Positions 1 through 8,899 of a DNA stretch of 42,495 nucleotides are shown one piece after another. Numbering within the stretch: position 1 is the first letter of the stretch; each line of letters begins with the position of its first letter. The notes beneath the pieces were generated by a model. It was not told the origin of the DNA, searched no databases, and saw only the letters and a program-made list of their open reading frames with translations. Source of the stretch: Candidatus Omnitrophota bacterium (GTDB lineage: Bacteria > Omnitrophota > Gorgyraeia > B26-G9); contig JACQZH010000043.1 in NCBI GenBank assembly GCA_016213925.1, positions 1-42,495 of the forward strand. The letters run 5' to 3'. Made by a program: the position numbers and the translations under genes.

Positions 1-1323
1 GCTCTTATGCGCCATTTCATTAAAAAACCGCTTAAAATCATCGACATTTTTTTCGATAATACTTAAACCCGCGGCTTTTTCATGGCCGCCGAATTCTTTC
101 AGCAAATGATCGCATTTTGACAATGTATCAAAAAGGTGGAAATTACGCACAGACCGGCCTGACCCCTTGCCGACATTATCTTTCATGGAAATCAATATCG
201 TCGGGCGGTTATAGCGTTCGGCAATACGCGAAGCAACAATCCCGATAACTCCAGGGTGCCAGTCTTCGTTGTGCAGGACTATTGAGCGGTGATCCTTAAA
301 ATTTATTTCTCTTTCCATCATTGCAAGCGCTTCTTTTAAGGTTTTGCCTTCTTCCTGCTGGCGCTGCCTGTTTTCAGCATGCAAAACTTGAGCCAGCTCA
401 ACAGCCTGTTCGCGGTTATCGGTTAATAACAGCTCTAATGCCTTTTCCGCGGACCCCATGCGTCCTGTCGCGTTAAGCCTGGGCCCTAAGATAAATCCTA
501 CATGAAAAGCCTCAAGCTGGCGCGCTTTAATACCGCTAACCTCTATCAGCGCCCTTAGCCCTGGTTTTTTAGTCCGCGAAAGAATTTCCAGGCCGTTTTT
601 AACCAAAATCCTGTTTTCTCCGGCCAGTTTTGCCACATCACTGATTGTTCCCAAGGCAACCAGGTCCAAATGCTCGTTTACATCAAGAGCTTCTCCGCTG
701 ACTGCCTGAGCTAACTTATAAGCTATGCCCACCCCAGCCAGATCTTTAAAAGGATATTCGCAGTTCTTCTGCAGCGGATTTATAACAGAATACGCATTCG
801 GCACCTTATCTTCCTTTGCCCGGTGATGGTCAGTAATAATCGTATCAATACCTAAAGAATTAAGATACTCCACCTCATCATAACTCGTAATCCCGCAATC
901 TACGGTAATTACCAATCCAGTATGCTGCTGTTTAAGAAAAGTACATGCCTGCTTATTTAAGCCATAACCTTCTTCAACACGATGCGGCACATAACAATGC
1001 ACATCTGCCCCTAAAGCAGTAAATATATATTTAAGCAAAGCGCAACTGGTCAGGCCGTCAACATCATAATCGCCATAAACAAAAATCTTTTCTTTTTGTT
1101 TTACCGCTTTTTTAATACGTAAAACCGCTTTACGCATTCCGTGCATTAAAAAAGGGTCAAAGCAGTCTTTTAAAGTTCCCTGAAGGTAAATTTGAGCTTC
1201 TTCCGCGCTTTTAATGCCGCGGTTAAGCAGTATCTGCGCGGTTACCGGAGAAATGTTTAACCGCGCTGCCAGAGCCTTTTGCTTTTGCGGCGCCGCGGGC
1301 TGAATATTCCAGAGTTTCTGCAT
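1..1323 (-). CDS. recJ: single-stranded-DNA-specific exonuclease RecJ (partial, C-terminus beyond the left edge)
   Basis: Minus-strand reading from 1323: MQKLWNIQPAAPQKQKALAARLNIS...VYGDYDVDGLTSCALL...TDHHRAKED...LGTISDVAKL...GPRLNATGRMGSA; DHH motifs typical of RecJ. Missing from the ORF track because it is open at the edge. Confidence 0.93.
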   Translation of the reverse strand, partial: MQKLWNIQPAAPQKQKALAARLNISPVTAQILLNRGIKSAEEAQIYLQGTLKDCFDPFLMHGMRKAVLRIKKAVKQKEKIFVYGDYDVDGLTSCALLKYIFTALGADVHCYVPHRVEEGYGLNKQACTFLKQQHTGLVITVDCGITSYDEVEYLNSLGIDTIITDHHRAKEDKVPNAYSVINPLQKNCEYPFKDLAGVGIAYKLAQAVSGEALDVNEHLDLVALGTISDVAKLAGENRILVKNGLEILSRTKKPGLRALIEVSGIKARQLEAFHVGFILGPRLNATGRMGSAEKALELLLTDNREQAVELAQVLHAENRQRQQEEGKTLKEALAMMEREINFKDHRSIVLHNEDWHPGVIGIVASRIAERYNRPTILISMKDNVGKGSGRSVRNFHLFDTLSKCDHLLKEFGGHEKAAGLSIIEKNVDDFKRFFNEMAHKS

Positions 1324-1326
1324 GGT

Positions 1327-1989
1327 TTATTTTTTATTAACTTTCCTAATATAATCTTTGCGGTGCCCGACCGTAAAAAACAGCAATCCCAACTGCATCA
1401 TAATCAGGGCCGCGGCAATTATAATTTCCTGTTTATTAAGGATTCTTTCCTTTAAAAAATAGCGGAACAAATATAAGGCGCACAGCAATGCGCCGGTAAC
1501 CAGCACGCGGATAAACTCACCGTTATAATGCGCCTGTTTTATGCTGAATTCCGCGGCGGTTTTTGATTTATATTTTTTAAAATTAGGGAATATCACCGGC
1601 ACTGCTTTTTTATATTTAAGGTATTCCCTGCCGAAAAGCTCTGTAAGCAGAATCTCCTCTTTTTTTATCGTGCCCTGATAGAAAAAGAAAAATACCGCGC
1701 TGTAAATAATCGAAATAAAAATATTATTCACGAAAAGGCAAAACCCAAGGCCCATGAGAAAATTTCCCAGATAAAGCGGGTTACGCACATACGCGTAAGG
1801 CCCGCAAGTGGCTAAACTGCTGATCTTTTTTATGTATCCGGCGGCCCAGAAACGGACAAAAAGTCCGGCAAGTACAAGCCATAACCCGAATTTAAAGCTC
1901 ATCCCGTAATTCCAGGCGAAAAAAAGATACAGCCCTGCAAACGGATATGACGCCCATAAACGCAATTTTTTAAAACGCATGCTTTTCAA
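1327..1989 (-). CDS. PEMT/ICMT-like membrane methyltransferase
   Basis: GPYAYVRNPLYLGNFLMGLG ... E..LL..FG.EY..Y motif plus several TM helices. Confidence 0.75.
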   Translation of the reverse strand: MKSMRFKKLRLWASYPFAGLYLFFAWNYGMSFKFGLWLVLAGLFVRFWAAGYIKKISSLATCGPYAYVRNPLYLGNFLMGLGFCLFVNNIFISIIYSAVFFFFYQGTIKKEEILLTELFGREYLKYKKAVPVIFPNFKKYKSKTAAEFSIKQAHYNGEFIRVLVTGALLCALYLFRYFLKERILNKQEIIIAAALIMMQLGLLFFTVGHRKDYIRKVNKK

Positions 1990-2069
1990 TTAAATCCCAC
2001 TGGTTATCTGAATCTATTTTTTCTTAATCGCTTCTTAGTGTATTGTCAGGCAATAATTAACAATTTTCA

Positions 2070-2337
2070 ATCAAACACTAAATCCTAAATAAACCAAAAA
2101 CTATAAACTCCAAATAAAAATTAAACTTTTTTTCACCCTTCTTTTCGTGTTTTAAGCTTTGGTCATTTAAGTTTATTTAGAACTTAAATTTCTGGTTTCC
2201 CCTTCGGGGACTCACCCTTACGAGTACTCCAGCTAGGTAATTTACTCAAAGTAAATTACCTAGGGGCCAACTCAAAAATTTACAAAAGTAAATTTTTGAG
2301 GGGCATGGTTTCTGGTTACTGGTTTCTGGTTACTAAC
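2070..2337. repeat. dispersed intergenic repeat, copy A (A/T-rich 'ctaaatcctaaataaacc' block plus CCCCTTCGGGG and two long hairpins)
   Basis: Near-identical to 3138-3400; hairpins CTAGGTAATTTACT-CAA-AGTAAATTACCTAG (2233-2263) and CTCAAAAATTTAC-AAAA-GTAAATTTTTGAG (2271-2300). Confidence 0.9.
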
Positions 2338-3021
2338 TTAATATTTATAACACACTCCTAAATTCACTCCCCACTCATCCAGCAAGCGCGCTTCAGTATT
2401 AAAACTTACCCGATCATTAAAACTGTAATTCGCGCCGAAAAACACTCCCCAGATATCTTCAGATTTTAGCCTGCGGCGAAAATCATCAACTTTATATTTA
2501 AGCTGTACTTCACTGTACTGTACCCCTGCGTAAAGCGCGGCCTTTTCCCATTCTTTTATCCCAAGCAATGACATCTGCCACTCATCCCAAATAACCCGGT
2601 GCTTCACATCATTTACAGTATCCTTAAAAGGATGGCAGCTGATATGCTGAAACCCTAAGATTGATTTAAACCCTGAAGATTTATCCTCATACCAAAGATA
2701 CCTAAACCCGTATCCTCCGGCAAAACCAGCGCTAAAATCAAGGCTGATATCATCATTACGGTCAAACGACACGCTTCCCATGCCTACTTTTCCGTCAAGA
2801 AAAAGGCGTTCCGTCAGCCCGTAACTTGCGCTGATAAAATACTGGGTTGTGCTTGCTTTGCCCTCTACCTTATTAAAATCGCGCAAAAATATATGGTTAA
2901 ACTGCGCTCCCCAGATTGATTTATGCAAAGCAGGCAGGAAATCCCCTTCCGAAGGAATAGCAAAAGCAACACCACCAAAAAAAAGAAAAATTAAAAAACC
3001 GACAAGAACAACCCGTCCCAT
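2338..3021 (-). CDS. secreted/outer-membrane beta-barrel-like protein
   Basis: Signal peptide plus alternating aromatic beta-strands, C-terminal ...LGVCYKY. Confidence 0.55.
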   Translation of the reverse strand: MGRVVLVGFLIFLFFGGVAFAIPSEGDFLPALHKSIWGAQFNHIFLRDFNKVEGKASTTQYFISASYGLTERLFLDGKVGMGSVSFDRNDDISLDFSAGFAGGYGFRYLWYEDKSSGFKSILGFQHISCHPFKDTVNDVKHRVIWDEWQMSLLGIKEWEKAALYAGVQYSEVQLKYKVDDFRRRLKSEDIWGVFFGANYSFNDRVSFNTEARLLDEWGVNLGVCYKY

Positions 3022-3137
3022 GGAAAATTTTATCCTTTAAATTTTGTTTCCAGCTTTATATTAGCCTTAATAGATGCTTTTGTCAATTCACAAGTCGCAG
3101 GCTGCAAGCCTCAAGATGCAATAGTTGATACTTTTTT

Positions 3138-3400
3138 AATCAAACACTAAACCCTAAACTCTAAATCCTAAATAAACCAAAAATTATAAACTCCAAAAAA
3201 AAAAAATAAACTTTTTTACCCTTGTTTTTATGTTTTAAGCTTTAGTCATTACTGGTTTCCCCTTCGGGGACTCACCCTTACGAGTACTCCAGCTAGGTAA
3301 TTTACTCAAAGTAAATTACCTAGGGGCCAACTCGAAAATTTACAAAAGTAAATTTTCGAGGGGCCTGGTTTCTGGTAGCTGGTTTCTGGTTACTACTTAC
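3138..3400. repeat. dispersed intergenic repeat, copy B
   Basis: Same block order as copy A; hairpins at 3293-3323 and 3331-3360 (CTCGAAAATTTAC-AAAA-GTAAATTTTCGAG). Confidence 0.9.
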
Positions 3401-3427
3401 CCCTTCGAGGACTCATCCTTGCGAGTA

Positions 3428-3868
3428 CTATTCTTCTATTTCAAATCTCTTGCGGCAATTATTACACTCATAAACTGCCCGCTCATAACGCGGCTCAACA
3501 AACCGCGTATCATTGCTGTCGCATAAAGGGCAATACACAGGATCCTTCCACTCAACCCCCAGGACATCATCCTCCTGAGAATTATCATCCTCAAAAACTT
3601 CCGCTTCCACATCAACAACGTTTTTTCTTCCGCGGCCTTTACTATTTTTATTCTGCCATTGAGCCTGCGCGCCCTTAAACGGAGAAAAAAACACTTTTTT
3701 CCCCATAAGCCCTGCCAAAAACAGCGCCCCCAGCAAAACCCCTCCCACCGCAAGCCAGTAAAGAAACGGAAGGAATAAAAGCCCGAAAAAGAAATTAAAA
3801 ACCAAAAGCATAACAATAAAATATGCTGCCTTGCCGATCACGAATAACGCATTTAGATTAAGTTTCAT
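3428..3868 (-). CDS. two-TM protein with C-terminal zinc-ribbon
   Basis: CPLCDSNDTRF...YECNNCRKRF CxxC pairs, N-terminal hydrophobic helices. Confidence 0.6.
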   Translation of the reverse strand: MKLNLNALFVIGKAAYFIVMLLVFNFFFGLLFLPFLYWLAVGGVLLGALFLAGLMGKKVFFSPFKGAQAQWQNKNSKGRGRKNVVDVEAEVFEDDNSQEDDVLGVEWKDPVYCPLCDSNDTRFVEPRYERAVYECNNCRKRFEIEE

Positions 3869-3891
3869 AATATAAATCCCAAATTAAATAT

Positions 3892-4110
3892 TAAACACTA
3901 AACCCTAAACTCTAAATCCTAAATAAATCCAAAATTATAAACTCCAAATAAAATTAAACTTTATTCACCCTTCTTTTTATGTTTTGAGCTTTGGTCATTT
4001 GAGTTTATTTAGAGTTTAGTCTTTAAAGATTAGCGTTTCTGGTTTCTGGTTACTGGTTTCCCCTTCGGTGCCCGGTTTCTGGTAACTGGTAACTGGTTTC
4101 TGGTTACTAA
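3892..4110. repeat. dispersed intergenic repeat, copy C (lacks the two long hairpins)
   Basis: 'aaacactaaaccctaaactctaaatcctaaataaa...aaattataaactccaaataaaattaaactttattcacccttctttttatgtttt' as in copies A and B. Confidence 0.85.
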
Positions 4111-4117
4111 TAACCCG

Positions 4118-4603
4118 TTACTTCCTATCCAGCCAGATACCTTTTAAATGCTCGGTTATCTTTAAAGCTGCCTGGCTGTCAGGCTCAAGCTTCTCATCCT
4201 CATCAACCTCTTCAGCTTGTCTATGCCTCGAAGATTTTTCCAAAAACTCTTTTACCGAACTCACCCTTGAACCAACAGCCCGGCAGTAAAATTTTATCGC
4301 CTTATCATCGCTGACCACAACAATACGTTTCGGATTACGGCTTTGCTCCACTATCCTCTTTATCTTATCATCCGCGGACTCGTTCTTGCTGAAAATAACC
4401 TTTATCGCAGAACGTACTTGCGGGCTCTCAACTTCAGCTTTTCCGTCAAAAACTACAGTCACCTCGTTTTTCTTCGAGCCGTGCAGTTGATGCTTTTCAA
4501 TAAAATGCATCAGGGAATCCCTGCCCGCCCTAAGCTTCTGGCCGGTCAAAAAATCCACCTGCTTTATCACATTATAACCGTCGATTATGTAATGAAGAGA
4601 CAT
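4118..4603 (-). CDS. YacP-like NYN-domain ribonuclease
   Basis: YIIDGYNVIK...VTVVFDGKAE...ADDKIKRIVE...VVVSDDKAI. Confidence 0.8.
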   Translation of the reverse strand: MSLHYIIDGYNVIKQVDFLTGQKLRAGRDSLMHFIEKHQLHGSKKNEVTVVFDGKAEVESPQVRSAIKVIFSKNESADDKIKRIVEQSRNPKRIVVVSDDKAIKFYCRAVGSRVSSVKEFLEKSSRHRQAEEVDEDEKLEPDSQAALKITEHLKGIWLDRK

Positions 4604-4635
4604 AATAAATACCGCTCATGGTTCATGGCTCATAG

Positions 4636-4830
4636 CTATATTGTCTTTTTAATATAGTTTATTAGACTAGATAACATTTTTCCAATTTGGGCTCCACGTT
4701 CTTTCATCGCTGAAAGCTGTTCTATAGAAATCCACGATTTTTTGTAAAATATAATTAATAAAGTAATAGTTTCATATAAAGATCCACGCGCGATATATAG
4801 AAATTGAATACATTCTTTCTTTGAATATCT
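4636..4830 (-). pseudogene. C-terminal remnant of a four-helix-bundle (S23/IVP-like) protein
   Basis: Minus-strand translation SKKECIQFLYIARGSLYETITLLIIFYKKSWISIEQLSAMKERGAQIGKMLSSLINYIKKTI*; no intact N-terminus. Confidence 0.6.
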
Positions 4831-4860
4831 GCCTATCCATCAATGATTTTTCCCCATGAG

Positions 4861-6183
4861 CTAAGAGCTATGAGCCATATAGAGTTTATCCAGCGGACTT
4901 TTCGGAGCATTGGACATATTTCTCATAACATGCGTATAAATCATCGTTGTTTCAACATTCTTATGCCCCAGTAATTCCTGCACTTCCCTAATATTTATTC
5001 CATCCATTAAAAGATGGGTAGCGAAACTATGGCGTAATGTATGCACAGTCGCGTGTTTGGCGATACCGGCGTCTTTTACCGCCTTGGCTACTATCTTTTG
5101 TATCGCATTCGGCGTAATGTGATGGCGCCGGATGATTCCTCCGCGGGGATCAACAGATAGTTTGGCAGAAGGAAAAACATACTGCCATCGCCATTCTTTG
5201 GCCGCCTTTGGATATTTGATAGAAAGCGAGCCCGGCAAGAAAACTTCCCCATACCCTTTGCTTAAGTCATCATCATGCAGCAGCTTTACTTTCCCAAGAT
5301 AATCCCGTAAATCCGCCTTGAGCATCTCAGGAAGCATAGTCACCCTGTCTTTATCCCCTTTGCCCGCCCGGACAGTTATAGAATTCATCCCGAAATCAAT
5401 ATCATTCACCCGTAAGCGGACACCCTCCATCAAGCGCATCCCCGTACCATAAAGCAGCTGCACTATCAGCCGGTTATTTCCATTCAAGCGGTTAAATATC
5501 TCCTGAACTTCTTGTTTCGTCAAAACTGACGGCAGCCTGGCTCCCCGTTTTGCCCGGACAGTTTCATTCATTCCTTCCAACTCAAGCTTAAACACATTCC
5601 TGAATAAAAATAACAACGCGTTAAACGCCTGGTTTTGAGAAGAAGCAGAAACTCTTTTTGTTAGGGCAAGATACGTCAAAAAATCTTTTACGTCTTCAGA
5701 GCATAGAGAACGGATATTCACCTCTTTATTCTTAATACACCGGATATACTCAAAAAAACGCCGCGCCCAATCCAGATACACACGCTCAGTACTGTAAGAA
5801 AAGTGCTTAAGCCGGATAAGCTCGCGCAGCTGTTCTAAAAACTTCCTATCATCAGCCGGCATGTTATTGGATGAATTCATTTTTTCAATACAATCCCGGT
5901 GCTGTGAATACAACCTGATAGCTTTATCAGCCTGCTTTATTTGCCACTGCGTCATATCTGTACGGCTTAAAATCAGGATAAATTCGCTGATTTGTTTATC
6001 AAGAGGTAAAGCTTTATTTTTTTCTTCCGCTTCAAACTTCAGAAACTTACTGACCCAAAGCGCGTAATACGGCACATTCTTAGTTGCCGCTAATTTGCTT
6101 TTTATTAAAAAAGCCTGAAATTCAGGCAGAACGTTATTTTCCATTTCATTCACCCTTCCCGCCAAATCATCAATACTATACAT
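4861..6183 (-). CDS. intI: integron integrase (tyrosine recombinase) with N-terminal extension
   Basis: Catalytic GTGMRLMEG...HTLRHSFATHLL...LGHKNVETTMIYTH plus IntI-specific insert KYPKAAKEWRWQYVFPSAKLSVDPRGG; ~100 aa extra N-terminus; divergent from the attC array. Confidence 0.95.
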   Translation of the reverse strand: MYSIDDLAGRVNEMENNVLPEFQAFLIKSKLAATKNVPYYALWVSKFLKFEAEEKNKALPLDKQISEFILILSRTDMTQWQIKQADKAIRLYSQHRDCIEKMNSSNNMPADDRKFLEQLRELIRLKHFSYSTERVYLDWARRFFEYIRCIKNKEVNIRSLCSEDVKDFLTYLALTKRVSASSQNQAFNALLFLFRNVFKLELEGMNETVRAKRGARLPSVLTKQEVQEIFNRLNGNNRLIVQLLYGTGMRLMEGVRLRVNDIDFGMNSITVRAGKGDKDRVTMLPEMLKADLRDYLGKVKLLHDDDLSKGYGEVFLPGSLSIKYPKAAKEWRWQYVFPSAKLSVDPRGGIIRRHHITPNAIQKIVAKAVKDAGIAKHATVHTLRHSFATHLLMDGINIREVQELLGHKNVETTMIYTHVMRNMSNAPKSPLDKLYMAHSS

Positions 6184-6200
6184 ACTATGTATTTGCTGAT

Positions 6201-6228
6201 ATTATATATTAAATATATACTAAGGCAA
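6201..6228 (-). promoter_or_regulatory. putative Pint promoter
   Basis: Minus strand TTGCCT (6228-6223) - 16 nt - TATAAT (6206-6201). Confidence 0.5.
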
Positions 6229-6237
6229 GAAATTTAT

Positions 6238-6266
6238 TTGACAATGTATTTTTAGAGTGCCATACT
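6238..6266 (+). promoter_or_regulatory. putative cassette promoter Pc
   Basis: TTGACA (6238-6243) - 17 nt - CATACT (6261-6266), directed into the array, just upstream of the attI crossover. Confidence 0.55.
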
Positions 6267-6305
6267 AAGAATTAAACATATACTATGTATATTAATTGTT
6301 ATGAG
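6244..6305 (+). other. putative attI, crossover at G6298^TT
   Basis: GTTATGAG (6298-6305) is the exact reverse complement of the R'' box of the first attC (CTCATAAC, 7141-7147 region). Confidence 0.75.
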
Positions 6306-6319
6306 AATAAAATAAAGAT

Positions 6320-7138
6320 ATGAAAAGAAAATTATTAAATCAAATACAATTGCTTATGATTGAGGGTAATAAATTTACATTTCAAAATTTTTGCTATCCA
6401 CATGCTCCAGAAGGTAAATATGGGGGTAAAGATACTCCAAGATGGCTTATTTGGAAAACAAGAAGTTTTAACTTAATTACTAAACTTTCTGCTTCTAATT
6501 CACCAGCCGTTACATTAGCAGAAGAAGCAATGGAGATACACACTGAAGGATTTTATCCAAACAACTTTGAACGCCAAAAAGAAACAATGCTTGAGGCCTT
6601 GAAATTAACTGCAGAAAGTGTAAAGAATGATCCATTCGAAGAGCTTAAAAAGCCAACATCTAAAAAAACATTCACTACGCTTTCAAGTAAGATTTTTGTA
6701 GTACATGGACATGATCATTCTTTAAAAACAGAGGTTGAGAATTTTTTAATTAATATTGGTCTTGAACCAATTGTATTACATAAAAAACCAGATGAAGGAC
6801 AAACTATAATTGAGAAATTTGAAAAACATAGTGATGTTGGATATGCATTTATTTTACTTACCCCTGACGATATTGCTTACACCATAGATCAGGATGCAAT
6901 AGAAGATTCTAAACGAACGAAACAGAAGCAATCTAGGCCAAATGTGATTTTAGAGTTTGGTTATTTTGTTGGAAAACTGGGACGCAATCGTGTTTGTTGT
7001 ATTTATAAAGAAGGCGTTGCCTTACCAAGCGATCTCAGTGGACTTTTATATAAAAAAATAGAAAAATCAATTGAAGAAAAAGGATATGAAATAATAAAAG
7101 AACTTCAAGCAGCTGGATATAAACTACAAATTAAATAA
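6320..7138 (+). CDS. TIR-like nucleotide-binding domain protein (cassette 1)
   Basis: KIFVVHGHDHSLKTEVENFL...LEPIVLHKKPDEGQTIIEKFE...YAFILLTPDD...RPNVILEFGYFVGKLGRNRVCCIYKEGVALPSDLSGLLY: predicted nucleotide-binding TIR-like family pattern. Confidence 0.85.
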   Translation: MKRKLLNQIQLLMIEGNKFTFQNFCYPHAPEGKYGGKDTPRWLIWKTRSFNLITKLSASNSPAVTLAEEAMEIHTEGFYPNNFERQKETMLEALKLTAESVKNDPFEELKKPTSKKTFTTLSSKIFVVHGHDHSLKTEVENFLINIGLEPIVLHKKPDEGQTIIEKFEKHSDVGYAFILLTPDDIAYTIDQDAIEDSKRTKQKQSRPNVILEFGYFVGKLGRNRVCCIYKEGVALPSDLSGLLYKKIEKSIEEKGYEIIKELQAAGYKLQIK

Positions 7139-7140
7139 AC

Positions 7141-7222
7141 TCATAACAATTCGCTCCAGGCAATCGGAACCCGCCCCGAAAAAGCCGGGTCGGTCTCCTC
7201 TGCCTGAGCTCAAGCGTTATGT
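7141..7222 (+). other. attC site 1
   Basis: CTCATAACAATTCGCTCCAGGCAATCGGAACC...CTCTGCCTGAGCTCAAGCGTTATGTG. Confidence 0.93.
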
Positions 7223-7245
7223 GAGAAATAATAATAAAATTAAAC

Positions 7246-8775
7246 ATGAAAAATATTTTAAATTATACTCATGTAGAAGCAAAACAATACTTCTTAAAAG
7301 AAGAAAGTTATTTTAATTTTGATCTTCCTCCGTATTTCAAGTTTCAAAATCTTATTACCAAACTATCTGAGAAACTGGACAATAAATTGCTTTCGGATTT
7401 CTATAACACATACAAAAATGCAGGTAAAAAAAATTCTAAAGCAACTTATCCGAGTGAATTTGAAAATGTTAACTATAAACTGCTTAACAATAAAGATGGT
7501 CGGTTTGCATGGCGTCCATTTCAGCTTATACATCCAGCTATATATGTTTCACTTGTTCATCGGATAACAGAAAAACAAAATTGGGAGTTTATAGTTAAAA
7601 GGTTTAAGTCTTTTAGCAAGGATCCGAGAATATCTTGTTTTAGTATTCCTCTGGAATCAGATAGTAAAATATCGGATAAAGCAAAATCTGTATTGAATTG
7701 GTGGCAATCCATCGAACAAAAATCTATAGGTTTGGCATTAGAGTACGAATATATTTTACACACAGATATTGCAGATTGTTATGGCTCTCTTTATACTCAT
7801 ACAATCCCTTGGGCACTACATTCTAAAAAAACAGCTAAAAAAGAAAAAGATAATAAGCTTTTAATTGGCAATGTGATTGATTGGCACCTTCAAGATATGT
7901 CCTATGGACAAACAAATGGTATCCCCCAAGGTAGTACTTTAATGGATTTTGTTGCTGAAATGGTTTTAGGGTATGCTGATCTTGAATTATCAGAAAGAAT
8001 TAGGAGATTAAAATTAGCTGATTTTCAAATACTTAGGTATCGGGATGACTATCGAATATTAGCGAATAACCCGCAAGATGCCGAACTTATAGTAAAACAT
8101 ATTACGGAAATCATGATAGAACTTGGAATGCAGCTGAGCGCAAAAAAAACATTACTTTCCAATGATGTAGTGCAGGATTCAATTAAGCCAGACAAGCTGT
8201 TTTGGATTTATAGTAAAAAAGAAACTGGTAATTTACAAAAAGACTTATTACTAATACACAATCTTTCCAAGAAACATCCAAACTCAGGCAGTTTAACTAG
8301 ATCTCTGCATGAATTTTTTTATCGAATCGAACCCATTAAAAAAACAAACCAAAACATTACTGTTCTTATAAGTATAATCATTGATATTACCTACAAAAAT
8401 CCACGGACATATCCCATTTCAGCTGCAATACTTAGTAAATTTATAACATTGATTAGTTCAAAAAAGGCACAAAACAGGATATTAGGTTTAATATTAAGGC
8501 GATTTGAAAAAATTCCGAATACTGGATACTTGCAGATATGGCTTCAACGAATTCTTTTAAAGACAAACCCTAATTACAGTTTTAATGAAGATCTCTGTAA
8601 GAAAGTAATTGATTCAAATATTTCTATATGGAATTCTGATTGGCTTAAGGATTCTCTGAAAAACATTATAAACTCTAATCCAGTTGTTGATAAAAAAGTT
8701 ATCCAAAAAATACGAGCAATAATTGATGCTAAAGAAGTAGAACTTTTTGAATCAAAAACAATCTATACATATTGA
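7246..8775 (+). CDS. reverse transcriptase, candidate defence-associated type (cassette 2)
   Basis: LHTDIADCYGSLYTHTIPWAL ... GQTNGIPQGSTLMDFVAEMVLGYADLEL ... ILRYRDDYRILANN (YxDD-type RYRDDY) ... LGMQLSAKKTLLS; long alpha-helical C-terminal region. Confidence 0.88.
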   Translation: MKNILNYTHVEAKQYFLKEESYFNFDLPPYFKFQNLITKLSEKLDNKLLSDFYNTYKNAGKKNSKATYPSEFENVNYKLLNNKDGRFAWRPFQLIHPAIYVSLVHRITEKQNWEFIVKRFKSFSKDPRISCFSIPLESDSKISDKAKSVLNWWQSIEQKSIGLALEYEYILHTDIADCYGSLYTHTIPWALHSKKTAKKEKDNKLLIGNVIDWHLQDMSYGQTNGIPQGSTLMDFVAEMVLGYADLELSERIRRLKLADFQILRYRDDYRILANNPQDAELIVKHITEIMIELGMQLSAKKTLLSNDVVQDSIKPDKLFWIYSKKETGNLQKDLLLIHNLSKKHPNSGSLTRSLHEFFYRIEPIKKTNQNITVLISIIIDITYKNPRTYPISAAILSKFITLISSKKAQNRILGLILRRFEKIPNTGYLQIWLQRILLKTNPNYSFNEDLCKKVIDSNISIWNSDWLKDSLKNIINSNPVVDKKVIQKIRAIIDAKEVELFESKTIYTY

Positions 8776-8814
8776 TTAAATAAACAAACAGAACTGTAAA
8801 TTGAAATATAAAAA

Positions 8815-8898
8815 CACATAACAATTCGCTCCAGGGCAATCGGAACCCGCCCCGAAAAAGCCGGGTCGGTCTCCTCTGCCTGAGCTCAAGCGTTAGCC
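8815..8898 (+). other. attC site 2
   Basis: CACATAACAATTCGCTCCAGGGCAATCGG...CTGCCTGAGCTCAAGCGTTAGCC; differs from attC 1 by one inserted G in the central part. Confidence 0.93.
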
Positions 8899-8899
8899 T

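Noticed and set aside
2070-4110. Repeated blocks with short recurring phrases could suggest a CRISPR array
   Set aside because: Only three copies, unequal unit lengths, no regular repeat-spacer pattern, and no cas genes; better explained as dispersed intergenic repeats.
7246-8775. Diversity-generating retroelement
   Set aside because: No adjacent VR/TR repeat pair or variable-protein gene seen; neighbours are attC sites.
7246-8816. Retron interpretation of the RT cassette
   Set aside because: No evident msr/msd-like ncRNA space upstream (only ~25 nt between attC and ATG) and the RT is alone in its cassette; a non-retron RT is more likely, though not proven.
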